From assembly GCF_029960785.1 (NCBI RefSeq), contig NZ_JASBQE010000109.1, forward strand, positions 1-38,147: a stretch of 38,147 nt of DNA, read 5' to 3'. The translations under genes were made by a program, and so were the position numbers. This stretch comes from Polyangium sp. 15x6 (GTDB taxonomy: Bacteria; Myxococcota_A; Polyangia; Polyangiales; Polyangiaceae). The notes below the pieces were generated by a model that did not search any database, had not been told where the DNA came from, and was given only the letters and a program-made list of their open reading frames with translations. Positions 7,777 to 15,380 of the stretch are shown piece by piece (within the stretch, counting starts at the first letter, position 1; each line of letters begins with the position of its first letter).

Positions 7777-9524
7777 AGCTCGGCGATTGGCTCGACGAAC
7801 GGACGGGCTACCGGGCGATCACCCGGAAGCTCGTCGATGCGACCGTCCCCGGCGGAGCGCGCTTCGCGTACGCGTGGGGCGCGGCGCTCGGGATCGTGCT
7901 CCTGCTCGAAGCGGTGACGGGCATCCTGCTCATGACCGTGTACTCGCCGAGCGCGACGACCGCGTGGGCGAGCGTCGCGTACCTGCAGCAGAAGGTGCCG
8001 GCGGGCTGGGTCGTGCGGGGGCTGCACCAGTTCGGCGCGCAGGCGGCGATCGTGCTCGCGGTGATCCACGTGGGCTACGCGATCGTGCGCGGGGCGTACC
8101 GCAAGCCGCGCGAGCTCACGTACTGGCTCGCGCTCGCGATGGTGGGGCTCGTCGTGGTCGCGGCGCTGACGGGCAATCCCCTGCGCTGGGATCAACGTGG
8201 CTTCTGGGGCCTGCGAGTCGAGACGGGGATCATCGGCACGGTGCCGGTGGTCGGCGGCGTGCTGCAGCAGCTCCTCCTCGGCGGAGGCACGCCGGGGCAC
8301 ATGACGCTGTCGCGTCTGTTCACGCTGCACACGGTGGTCTTGCCGTTCCTGCTCGGCTCGATCGCGGCGACGCACCTCTGGCTCTCGCGCAAGCATGGGC
8401 CGGCGCTCGCGACGCCCGCGGACGCGGTGAAGTCGGATCGGTACTTCCCGACGCAGGCGGCGCGCGACGTGATCGTGGCGGTCCTCGTGCTCGGCGTGAT
8501 CGGGGCGCTCACGTACCTGCGGCACGGCGCGCCGCTCGACGCGCCGGCGGATCCGACGAGCGATTATCCGGCGCGGCCCGAGTGGTACTTCCTCGCGCTC
8601 TACGAGATGCGAAAGCCCTTCCCGGGCAAGCTCGAGCTGATCGCGACGGTGGTGATCCCGGGGCTCGTGGCCGGCTACCTGTTCGTCCTGCCGCTCCTCG
8701 ACAAGAAGGCCGATCGCGGCGTGATGAAGCGGCTGCCGCTGCTCGTGCCGGTGGGCCTGTTCGGGGCCGCGCTCGGCGTGTTGACGTTCGCCTCGATCCG
8801 CACGGACGCGGCCGACGCGGAGTTCGCGAAGGCGGTGGCGAAGGCCGAGGCGCAAGGCGACAAGGCGCGCAAGCTGGCCGAGGAAGGCGTGCCGCCGGAG
8901 GGCGCGCTGGCGATGCTGCGCAACCACCCGGAGACGCGGCGCGTGGCGCTGTTCGAGCAGCACTGCGCGAGCTGCCATCGCATGGGTGATCTGGGGCCGC
9001 CGAAGGACAAGGACACGGCGCCGGATCTCACGGGCTTCGGCACGAAGGCGTGGGCGAAGCGGGTGATGGAGGAGCCGGATCACGACATGATGTTCGGCAA
9101 GACCGCGTTCAAGGGCGAGATGCCGAGCATGACGAAGCCGCCCGCGGATCCGGAGGCGGCGAAGGCGTTCACGGCGATGAACCCGGCGGACCTCGACGCG
9201 ATCGCGGACTTCCTCGCGGCGCAAGCGCAAGGGAAGAAGGGCGAGGGCATGCCGGGCGAGAAGCTCGTGGGGCAACGATGCACGAGCTGCCACCGGTTCG
9301 ACGGCAAGACGGACGACGAGGATTCGCTCGCGCCGGAGCTGCGCGGCTGGGCCTCGGTGCCGTGGATCCTCGCGCAGATCGACGATCCGGGCAGCGGCGC
9401 GACCTACCCGAAGGGCGCGATGGATCCGAAGCTCGAAGGCCACATGCCGGCGTTCAAGGAGAAGCTCTCCGAGAAGGACCGGGCGCTGCTCGCGAAGTTC
9501 GTGCAGGAGCAGGCGGGCAAGTAG
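7773..9524 (+). CDS. Cytochrome b fused to two c-type haem domains (quinol oxidase core)
   Basis: 583 residues from a GTG start. The N-terminal domain is cytochrome b with haem ligands His85/His99 and His186/His201. The 14/15 spacing is the cytochrome b6 pattern. The PEWY motif of the Qo site is at 269-272, followed by three more helices (about 231-250, 288-308, 322-341), like subunit IV. An Ala/Lys/Glu-rich helix leads to two haem c domains, CASCH (398-402) and CTSCH (503-507), with candidate axial Met in EMPSM (about 450-453) and GHMPAF (558). With the adjacent Rieske protein, this one chain can replace cytochrome b6, subunit IV and the electron-accepting cytochrome c. A damaged copy of its last part occurs at 18111-18264. 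Confidence 0.93.
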   Translation: MKLGDWLDERTGYRAITRKLVDATVPGGARFAYAWGAALGIVLLLEAVTGILLMTVYSPSATTAWASVAYLQQKVPAGWVVRGLHQFGAQAAIVLAVIHVGYAIVRGAYRKPRELTYWLALAMVGLVVVAALTGNPLRWDQRGFWGLRVETGIIGTVPVVGGVLQQLLLGGGTPGHMTLSRLFTLHTVVLPFLLGSIAATHLWLSRKHGPALATPADAVKSDRYFPTQAARDVIVAVLVLGVIGALTYLRHGAPLDAPADPTSDYPARPEWYFLALYEMRKPFPGKLELIATVVIPGLVAGYLFVLPLLDKKADRGVMKRLPLLVPVGLFGAALGVLTFASIRTDAADAEFAKAVAKAEAQGDKARKLAEEGVPPEGALAMLRNHPETRRVALFEQHCASCHRMGDLGPPKDKDTAPDLTGFGTKAWAKRVMEEPDHDMMFGKTAFKGEMPSMTKPPADPEAAKAFTAMNPADLDAIADFLAAQAQGKKGEGMPGEKLVGQRCTSCHRFDGKTDDEDSLAPELRGWASVPWILAQIDDPGSGATYPKGAMDPKLEGHMPAFKEKLSEKDRALLAKFVQEQAGK

Positions 9525-9570
9525 GGAAGGGGGCGGCGGGGTCAAACCACCGCGCCCATGTCAAGACGAA

Positions 9571-10272
9571 TCAGGAGGGGGCCACGGTTTCGTCGGCCCC
9601 TTTCTTCCGGGGCTTCCGCTCCACCACCGTCGTGTCCTTGAAGTAAACCGAGAACTCGTCCTCGCGCCCGAGCTTCGCCAGGAGGCCACGGACGAGGGGC
9701 TTGGCGACGTTCGTGTATGCCTTGAGGAAGGCCTGCCTCGCGGCGACGAGCTCCGCGGTGTGGATGATCTTCGTCCCGACCGTCGAGGTCTTTTGCTCGA
9801 TCGCCGCGCCGAGCTCCGTCTCGGCCTTCACGAGCCGTGCCTTCCACTCGGCAGCTTCCGGGAGATTCGCGTTCGCGTCCGCATCGAAGCCGGCGAGCAC
9901 CTTCGCGAGCTTCTTTTGCACGTCGGCGGGCTTGAGCTTTTTGACGTCGCCTTGTTTGCCTCCCGGGAAGAAGGCCTGTTTGTCATGGGGGACGTCGTCG
10001 GCGAGCGTGCCGAGGTATTTGAAGAATCGCGCGACCTGCTTGCGCCCGGCTTCCGCCTGGGCCTCGACGTCCGCGCGGCCGCCACGCGCGGCGCTCGTGG
10101 TGAGCGTCTGTTTCGAGAGCTCGGCGCTGACGGCGTCCGCTGCGGCTTTCACGTAAGAGAGCAGGCCCGAGACATCCACCAGCGGCGAGGCGCCGACGAG
10201 CTTCTGGCCCTCGGTGTAGAGGTGATCGGCATACTCGGCGCACTCCATGTAATCGATGTACTCGTCGGCCAT
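9571..10272 (-). CDS. Conserved helical hypothetical protein, intact copy 1
   Basis: 233 residues, charged and mostly helical, Lys/Ala-rich, with no signal peptide or membrane segment. I recognise no family. Start ATG 10272 is set by a GGGAGGAG ribosome-binding sequence 5 nt upstream; the longer open frame upstream is low-complexity GC-rich sequence. It is convergent with the cytochrome b-c gene, 46 bp away. A near-identical copy with a frameshift lies at 18312-19014, together with flanking DNA, so the gene travelled as part of a segmental duplication. The 256-residue protein at 27595-28365 is similar in size and helical character, but I cannot show homology by eye. Confidence 0.7.
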   Translation of the reverse strand: MADEYIDYMECAEYADHLYTEGQKLVGASPLVDVSGLLSYVKAAADAVSAELSKQTLTTSAARGGRADVEAQAEAGRKQVARFFKYLGTLADDVPHDKQAFFPGGKQGDVKKLKPADVQKKLAKVLAGFDADANANLPEAAEWKARLVKAETELGAAIEQKTSTVGTKIIHTAELVAARQAFLKAYTNVAKPLVRGLLAKLGREDEFSVYFKDTTVVERKPRKKGADETVAPS

Positions 10273-10849
10273 GAGGTCTCCTCCCGGGACGGGGGAATGT
10301 CCGTCCATAACATCGGCATCGTGGCATACGAAAAAGGCTGAAGAGTGAGGTGGCGTAGGGGGAGCACGAACTCGGCAGGGGAGAAGGGCGTCGGAGGGCG
10401 GGCAGGTGGGGGACTCGGGAGCCGAGGAGGGGGCGGAGGGCGGGCGGGCAGGCACCTCGGCAGGGGAGAGGCACGTCGGCGCGTGGGCGGGTGGGCGCCT
10501 GGGGAGCCGATGGGGGCTTCGGAGGGTGGGTGGGTGATTGCCTCGGCAGGGGAGAGGGCGTCGGAGCGCGGGCAGTTGGTTCACTCGGCTGGCGAGGGGT
10601 TCATCGGCGCGCGAGTGGATGAGCGTCTGGGCGGCTGTGCGAGCCATCGGAGCGCCGATTGCGTGAGATGGTTCATCCTGCACGCGTGGAGACCAAGAAT
10701 CGCAGGTGGAGCGTGCGAGTTGGCGGCTGGTGAGCGGAGAGCTTCATTATCGGAGCCGAGGCCAAGGGGCTAGCTCACGTGTGAGGGACTTGTCAGGACT
10801 TGCCAGATTACAGTGTTTGTACGGCCGCTCTACGTGGCACACGTGCGAC
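10273..10849. repeat. GC-rich non-coding tract; template of dispersed duplicated copies
   Basis: No credible gene is seen in these 577 bp. The sequence is G-rich on the plus strand, with recurring phrases such as CTCGGCAGGGGAGAGG and GGCGGGCAGG. Bases up to 10418 are repeated at 19015-19160, and bases 10415-10755 are repeated at 30042-30385. It therefore acts as the contiguous parent from which the two separated copies can be recognised. A shorter, internally deleted piece related to about 10593-10660 lies at about 31176-31228. Confidence 0.75.
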
Positions 10850-11011
10850 ATGGACAAGATTGGGCTCTTTGCCGCGCAGATCGTCGTGGTTCTGCTCCTG
10901 CTGGCCTTCCAGCGATACGGACGCCGGCCGGACTCTCCGCCCAACGAACCGCTGCAGCTTCCCCCCGTACCTCGCGCGCGGCGAAAGCGTCCGGCTCTGC
11001 GGGCAAGGTGA
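10850..11011 (+). CDS. Possible small single-pass membrane protein
   Basis: 53 residues: a hydrophobic helix from about residue 5 to 19 (GLFAAQIVVVLLLLAF) followed by a Pro/Arg-rich basic tail. No family is recognised and there is no clear ribosome-binding site before ATG 10850. The open frame that follows in another phase could mean a frameshift near 10975. It may belong with the small secreted protein just downstream. Low certainty. Confidence 0.3.
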   Translation: MDKIGLFAAQIVVVLLLLAFQRYGRRPDSPPNEPLQLPPVPRARRKRPALRAR

Positions 11012-11120
11012 GCCCGGTCGTAGTCATCACTGCGAACGGAACCGCCAGGCGAGAGCTCGGGACGGCGCCAAAGTGGACGAGCGGGATCGGCGCAGGTAAC
11101 GTCCCCCGAGTGGAGGGGTC

Positions 11121-11393
11121 ATGTAACGGACCGCGAGTCTTGGGGCCGTCGTCTTTCTCGTAACGGTACTTTTCGCGTCGCCGGAGGCGGCCGCAACGGG
11201 GAGCGATTGCCCCCCGTCGAGCGTCACGGGACGATGCGAGGACCGATGCGCCGAGCAATACGATCGAGACGAAGCGGATTGTCGACGATTGCCCAAAAAG
11301 AACCAGCCAGCATGCTTTGATCAGGCTATGAGGCGGCTGGCTGCCTGCATGGCGAAGTGCCCGGATAGGTCAAAGAACGGATGCAAGAAGTAA
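11121..11393 (+). pseudogene. Small secreted Cys-rich protein with stop at codon 2
   Basis: Reading from ATG 11121, codon 2 is TAA; from codon 3 the frame is open for 88 residues. The product would have a good signal peptide (LGAVVFLVTVLFASPEAAA) and a mature part with Cys in the order CxxxC, nine residues, C, eight residues, C, nine residues, CxxxC, and a short Cys/Lys tail. This twin CX3C arrangement suggests a disulfide-stapled helical hairpin. GGAGGGG lies just before the ATG, so translation would begin there and stop immediately. No ATG, GTG or TTG follows before the signal peptide. A one-base change from CAA or AAA would restore it; a sequencing error is possible. The reading frame overlaps the next gene by 13 bp. 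Confidence 0.5.
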
Positions 11394-11728
11394 TCGCCGA
11401 AAGGCAACTAGACTTCTATTCACCGCGAGGCCGGCGCCCCAAAAAGGTCATCGTCCGGATCGGTAGGCCCGAGCTCGACGAGACCGGCGAGACCTGGCGC
11501 GCGCCCATCGAGATCCTTGGGCCCAAGAAAGGCCAGGTCTTCCGGAATCGGGGGGTCGGCGCGGACTCGATGCAGGCGATCATTGGGGCGATCTGGCTAG
11601 CGCCGGTCTTTCTTCGGACCATCACGAACGACACCGGCGGGCGGCTTGAATTCGAGGGGAGCGCCGATCTTGGCTTCTACATGGAGCCGCACGAGGCATT
11701 CAAGCCTCCCAAACCCGGGAAGGAATGA
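11381..11728 (+). CDS. Small hypothetical protein (DUF6968-like)
   Basis: 115 residues. Strand-rich, with VIVRIGRPELD, then WRAPIEILG, then GVGADSMQAIIGAIWLAPVFL and GGRLEFEGSADLGF. This pattern is like a group of about 100-residue myxobacterial proteins of unknown function (I believe the DUF6968 type; from memory, not checked). No signal peptide. ATG 11381 lies inside the end of the Cys-rich reading frame, suggesting coupling. Confidence 0.6.
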   Translation: MQEVIAERQLDFYSPRGRRPKKVIVRIGRPELDETGETWRAPIEILGPKKGQVFRNRGVGADSMQAIIGAIWLAPVFLRTITNDTGGRLEFEGSADLGFYMEPHEAFKPPKPGKE

Positions 11729-12518
11729 CCCCCGCCCCTTGGGAAAAGGCGCGGGCGGACCGCGTCCACGTGGGCATGGCGCTGGGGTCGTCGCAGGCTC
11801 GCGCGAATCTGCCAGGGCGGAAGCCTCACGAGGACTCGCGCGAACCCGCGAGGAGGAATCGCAGATCAGCGGCACCGCTGGCACCGCGCGCAGATCCGGA
11901 GGCGCAGCATCGAGGACGACCACCGCCATGCCGTGCGAGTTCCGAGCCGCGGACGGAGGCGGCGCCGCCTCCTCGCCGACGGGCCTCGCGGTGCTGCACC
12001 CAAGGCATGGGGGGAAGTGGCCGAAGTAGGGCACCGCCGCCCCGAGCGACCGCAGGGGCCGGATCGCAAGCCGCGGCGGAGCACCTGGAGCAGCGCGGAG
12101 GCGATCCGCCGCATGACCTCGATGGTCACGGTGAAGAGGATACGGGCGAAGACGACGCGAAAGAGATCGAGCCAATCCGAGTCGGAGCGCATGGCGCACC
12201 TCTCCTCATTGAGCCGGGGAAGGAGAGCGCGCGGCCCGCGCGCTCGTGATGACGTCCGGCTGCCAAGTCAAAGGGTATGCTCTTCCTCGGGAGTTCGCAG
12301 TCCGTGCCATCTAGACACGCCGTGAATATTTTGCGCGGGGTTCCATGCCGTTTCGTGAATAGAGTACGCTTCAATGGTTGGCGGCTCGTCGGTTTGGCTT
12401 GCGGTTGGTACGGCAGCGGAGAGCCCATGGTGTCGCGGGGGAGGCGCGGCCCCCCTGTGTCCGGAAAAATCGTCCGAGGCCTGTAACCAAACGCCTTCGA
12501 GCCCTCCTAATAGGGGAT
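11729..12518. other. Accessory stretch with no secure gene
   Basis: About 790 bp between the DUF6968-like gene and the sigma-factor gene. Open frames here have poor amino-acid composition (Arg/Pro/Ala-rich). The only one with a convincing start is the minus-strand frame beginning at 12192, listed separately. The last 250 bp, less GC-rich (for example CGTGAATATTTTGCGCGG near 12321), are the likely promoter region of the sigma-factor gene. Confidence 0.5.
11866..12192 (-). CDS. Possible small protein with amphipathic N-terminus
   Basis: ATG 12192 is preceded by GAGGAGAGG at good spacing. The first 40 residues (SDWLDLFRVVFARILFTVTI, then EVMRRIASALLQVLRRG) look like real helical coding sequence. 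The remaining 68 residues are Arg/Ser/Pro-rich and look like out-of-frame reading, so the gene may be frameshifted or degraded after about 12060. No family is recognised. Confidence 0.3.
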   Translation of the reverse strand: MRSDSDWLDLFRVVFARILFTVTIEVMRRIASALLQVLRRGLRSGPCGRSGRRCPTSATSPHALGAAPRGPSARRRRRLRPRLGTRTAWRWSSSMLRLRICARCQRCR

Positions 12519-13553
12519 GTGACACCCCAGCACGTCCGGTCCTCCTCTCCCTTCCTGGAACTCTACCAGGCGTACGCCGCGATTCTGCCGCGGTGGTTCC
12601 GTCTGCTTCACCTGCCCGAGCGCGATGTGGCCGACGCCGCGCAGGAGGTATGGATCGAGGTCGGGACGAACCCCGAGCAGATCCCAGCGAACGCGCGCGA
12701 GGCTCGGATCGCGCTGTTCAAACTCGCGGCGCGCGTGGCCGCTCGCCTGCGTTACCGCGCCGCGAAGGCCGCATCCAGGCGAGGCTCCGAGGCCCCGGAC
12801 GAGCTCGCGGCCGTGCATGACGTGGAAGAGCGCGCCGCCGAAGCTCTGGCCGTGATGGCCGCGGTGGACGTGCTCGATCCTCAGACGCGGCGCTTGATCA
12901 TCGCAAGCAAGCTGCTCGGGTACACGGAGAGCGAGATCGCCAGCAGGGAGGGTCTTAGCTCGTCGGCTGTGAAGGTCCGCATTTGGCGGACGTGCGCCGA
13001 GATCTCGCGACGGGTTCGCGCCCACGACGAGAGGCAAGACCGTCGGCGCGGCGTACTCCTGCTTCCCGGAACGCTCGTCATCGACCCCGAGATCCGCGCC
13101 GCGATGTGCGCCATCTGGGAGGCAGAGGGCCGCTTGCCCTCATTCGGCGGACCGGGCGGGCCGGGCGGCCCTCCGCGTCCACCTCTCCCACCTCCGCCAC
13201 CCGTCGTGCCCGCGGCGCCCTGGTTCGCCGCGAGCCCCACGGCCGCGCCGAAGCTCGCCGCCCTGGTCGTGCTCGTGCTGGGGCCGGCGTGCGCGGTCCT
13301 GGTCTTCCTCCTCTGGAACCCCGAGCGTCCCGAGCTAGCCCGCGGAGGCCTCCGGGTGCCGCCCGTGCGAATCGAGCTCGTCGGGCAGTGCGAGACCATC
13401 CCGGACGCGCAAGCAGCGGCGACAACGACGAGCAGCGCGCCACCCTCGACGAGCTCGACGACGTCGCCCGGCGGGAAGACGCTCTCCGCCGAGGACCGGC
13501 GCAAGCTCCGGCTCGCGCGGGAGGCCTACAGCCGCCAGGGGGACGCCGAATAG
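12519..13553 (+). CDS. ECF-type sigma factor with C-terminal transmembrane segment
   Basis: 344 residues from GTG 12519. Region 2 is seen at about residues 20-75 (FRLLHLPERDVADAAQEVWI), and region 4 at about 105-165 with a helix-turn-helix (LLGYTESEIASREGLSSSAV). A Gly/Pro-rich linker (209-232) leads to one hydrophobic helix (about 246-266, LAALVVLVLGPACAVLVFLL) and a polar Ser/Thr-rich tail that would lie outside the membrane. A sigma factor carrying its own membrane anchor suggests control by tethering or proteolytic release instead of a separate anti-sigma; none is seen nearby. Earlier in-frame starts exist, but the upstream sequence is not protein-like. The nearby downstream genes encode a coupled small acidic protein and a PEGA/TPR protein. 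Confidence 0.8.
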   Translation: MTPQHVRSSSPFLELYQAYAAILPRWFRLLHLPERDVADAAQEVWIEVGTNPEQIPANAREARIALFKLAARVAARLRYRAAKAASRRGSEAPDELAAVHDVEERAAEALAVMAAVDVLDPQTRRLIIASKLLGYTESEIASREGLSSSAVKVRIWRTCAEISRRVRAHDERQDRRRGVLLLPGTLVIDPEIRAAMCAIWEAEGRLPSFGGPGGPGGPPRPPLPPPPPVVPAAPWFAASPTAAPKLAALVVLVLGPACAVLVFLLWNPERPELARGGLRVPPVRIELVGQCETIPDAQAAATTTSSAPPSTSSTTSPGGKTLSAEDRRKLRLAREAYSRQGDAE

Positions 13554-13633
13554 CAGGCCTTCGAGCCCGACCGTGGCGCGCCTTGGGCGAGCGGTGCGCG
13601 CCGCGGTCGGGCCTCGATGCGGATGGACACGCG

Positions 13634-13700
13634 GGCAAAGGGCTTCATGCGGCGCATGGGCAAACCCTCCAGGAGAGCGTGACCCATGAAGCCCTTTGCC
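13634..13700. repeat. Perfect 16-bp inverted repeat (stem-loop 1)
   Basis: GGCAAAGGGCTTCATG at 13634-13649 is repeated inverted at 13685-13700, with a 35-nt loop, in the gap after the sigma-factor gene. The perfect stem exceeds what is expected by chance. It may be a transcript-end structure, a regulator site or a remnant of a palindromic repeat family. Confidence 0.6.
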
Positions 13701-13716
13701 GGCGCGACCATGACGC

Positions 13717-13806
13717 GCGCATCAAGAGGCCGTCGATTTCCCGCGGAACCTCTTGGCCTTCGACACGAGCGCGACCCCGCACGCGATCGACGGTCTCTTG
13801 ATGCGC
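13717..13806. repeat. 21-bp inverted repeat with one mismatch (stem-loop 2)
   Basis: The 21-bp arm at 13717-13737 (starting GCGCATCAAGAGG) recurs inverted at 13786-13806 with a single C/T difference; the loop is 48 nt. It starts 17 bp after stem-loop 1, and the pair fills most of the 305-bp gap between the sigma factor and the small acidic protein. There is no convincing gene in this gap. Confidence 0.6.
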
Positions 13807-13858
13807 ACGACCCGGCCGCGCCGGCTCCGTTCCTTCATCGTGCCCGCGAGGTGATGCC

Positions 13859-14122
13859 ATGTCGACCACGGACGAACCGACAACCGAGGCCCCCGAACTC
13901 CCGAACGACGACACCGCCGAGCCCCCCGAGCTCCCGACCGAGTATGCCATCGGCAGTGACGGACGTTTCTACGTCACCGAAGAGGGTTTCAAGCGCGGGG
14001 GGACCGTCGGCCGAAAGCAGTTCGTCGGGTATCAACTGACCGACGAAGAAGCGGCCGAGGTTTGGGACGCCATCCACCGGCTGGCCTTCAACGCGACGCA
14101 ACCCTTACGCGCCCGCCGATGA
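13859..14122 (+). CDS. Small acidic hypothetical protein
   Basis: 87 residues. The first 30 are Glu/Pro/Thr-rich and disordered; the rest (YAIGSDGRFYVTEEGFKRGG, then QFVGYQLTDEEAAEVWDAI) looks folded. No signal peptide and no known family. GAGGTGATGCC precedes the ATG. Its TGA overlaps the ATG of the PEGA gene (ATGA), so the two are coupled and likely work together. Confidence 0.65.
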   Translation: MSTTDEPTTEAPELPNDDTAEPPELPTEYAIGSDGRFYVTEEGFKRGGTVGRKQFVGYQLTDEEAAEVWDAIHRLAFNATQPLRARR

Positions 14123-15330
14123 GCTTTCGAGGGCCCCGGGTGCGTCGTTCATGGATACGATCCGGCTCGATGGCCCTTCGCCTCGCGCGGCTCGCGCAGC
14201 TCGTGCTCGTCCTGGTCCTCGTGCTCGTCGCCAACCTGGCGCGCGCCGCCGATGCGCCGAGCACCCCCGGCCGCGTCGACGAAGCCGCGCGCTTCGCCGA
14301 GCTCGTGCGCGCGGGCGACAAGGCACGCGCCGCGGGCAAGCTCTCCGAGGCCGTCAGCGCCTACAGCGCCGCGCTTCAGATACGCCGGGACGCACGTATC
14401 CGCGGCCGACTCGGTCTCGTCGCGCTCGAAGCTGGGGCGACGGCGGAAGCCGTGGGCTTTCTGCTCGACGCCATCATGGACGGGCACGGCGCGCCCCCCG
14501 CCGAGCAGCGGCAGATCCACGAGGCCTACCTACGCGCGCGGCCTCTCGTGTGCCGCCTCGACATCACCGTCTCTCACCTCGGCGCGGAGGTGCGGATCGA
14601 CGGCGAGCTCGAGCCCGGGGCCCGCACGAAAAACGACTTTTTCGTGTTCGTCGAGCCGGGAAAGCACGAGGTCCGCGCGAGCCTGCCAGGGTTCGCGGAC
14701 GCGATCGTGAACGTCGAGGCCCCGAAGGGCGAACGCGCGCCCGTTGCGCTGAACCTCACGCCCCTCCCCGCGCCGAGTTCGCCGCCGGCTCCCGAGCCGC
14801 CCGCGGCGTCGAGGCCGGCGAGCTCGGCCCGAAGCTCCACGCCGGGTTCGAAGCCCCGGAGATGGACCCCGTTCGTTGGGACAACGGTTATCTATAGCGC
14901 GGTCTCCCCGCTGCCCGCGTTTGGCGCCGTTGCGTTTTCAGAATGGCCGGTCGGTGAGGTGTTTTCTTGGCGTCTCGATGTACGGGGGGCATTTTCACCC
15001 CGTGACGAGAGTGTATCCGTTCGCGGTGCACTCGTTGGCGCATGGCCTGGCTTTTGCGGCACGGCGCGGTGGTTTTCCGGCTGCCTGCTCGCGGTCGGTG
15101 GCGCGATCAATCGGTCCAGAATCATCCCTGCTGTTTCTGAGTGGCAGCGCTTCTTAGGGTTTGGCGCGGGAGCCATGGCGGCGGTCCCTCTGGGGCCACT
15201 GAACGTGCGCATCTTGCTGGACGCAGTCGTCTTGGTTGATAACTACCCGCTCGTCGTAGGCGGGGGTCCGGCGGGTTGGAGCGACAACCAGATCATGGCA
15301 GGACTTAGCGTCATGGCCGCCGTGCGTTGA
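14119..15330 (+). CDS. TPR/PEGA protein with barrel-like C-terminus
   Basis: 403 residues. ATG 14119 overlaps the previous stop. A second ATG at 14170 would place the signal peptide (LARLAQLVLVLVLVLVANLARA) at the very N-terminus, so the true start could be either. A TPR-like region (AARFAELVRAGDKARAAGKL, then LRAR...) is followed by a PEGA-type domain (VSHLGAEVRIDGELEPGA, then VEPGKHEVRASLPGF). A Pro/Ser linker follows, then about 155 residues of alternating aromatic/hydrophobic strands ending VMAAVR, typical of small outer-membrane barrels. It probably sits at the outer membrane, with the PEGA/TPR part in the periplasm. The gene follows a membrane-tethered sigma factor, which hints at envelope sensing. 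Confidence 0.75.
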   Translation: MSFRGPRVRRSWIRSGSMALRLARLAQLVLVLVLVLVANLARAADAPSTPGRVDEAARFAELVRAGDKARAAGKLSEAVSAYSAALQIRRDARIRGRLGLVALEAGATAEAVGFLLDAIMDGHGAPPAEQRQIHEAYLRARPLVCRLDITVSHLGAEVRIDGELEPGARTKNDFFVFVEPGKHEVRASLPGFADAIVNVEAPKGERAPVALNLTPLPAPSSPPAPEPPAASRPASSARSSTPGSKPRRWTPFVGTTVIYSAVSPLPAFGAVAFSEWPVGEVFSWRLDVRGAFSPRDESVSVRGALVGAWPGFCGTARWFSGCLLAVGGAINRSRIIPAVSEWQRFLGFGAGAMAAVPLGPLNVRILLDAVVLVDNYPLVVGGGPAGWSDNQIMAGLSVMAAVR

Positions 15331-15333
15331 CCT

Positions 15334-15377
15334 CCTAGGGTTTGTCGAGGGGGTTGACCTAGGTTTGTCGAGGGGGT
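15334..15377 (+). promoter_or_regulatory. Tandem leader repeat before the Cys-rich lipoprotein
   Basis: Two near-identical copies of CCTAGGGTTTGTCGAGGGGG start at 15334 and 15358 (the second has one G fewer), each preceded by TTGA. The second copy supplies the AGGGGG ribosome-binding sequence 4 nt before ATG 15381. It may be a recent tandem duplication or a regulatory leader. Confidence 0.55.
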
Positions 15378-15380
15378 ATC

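Noticed and set aside
13554-13858. Short open frames between the sigma factor and the acidic protein
   Set aside because: They are created by the inverted repeats on both strands and have no ribosome-binding site or sensible composition.
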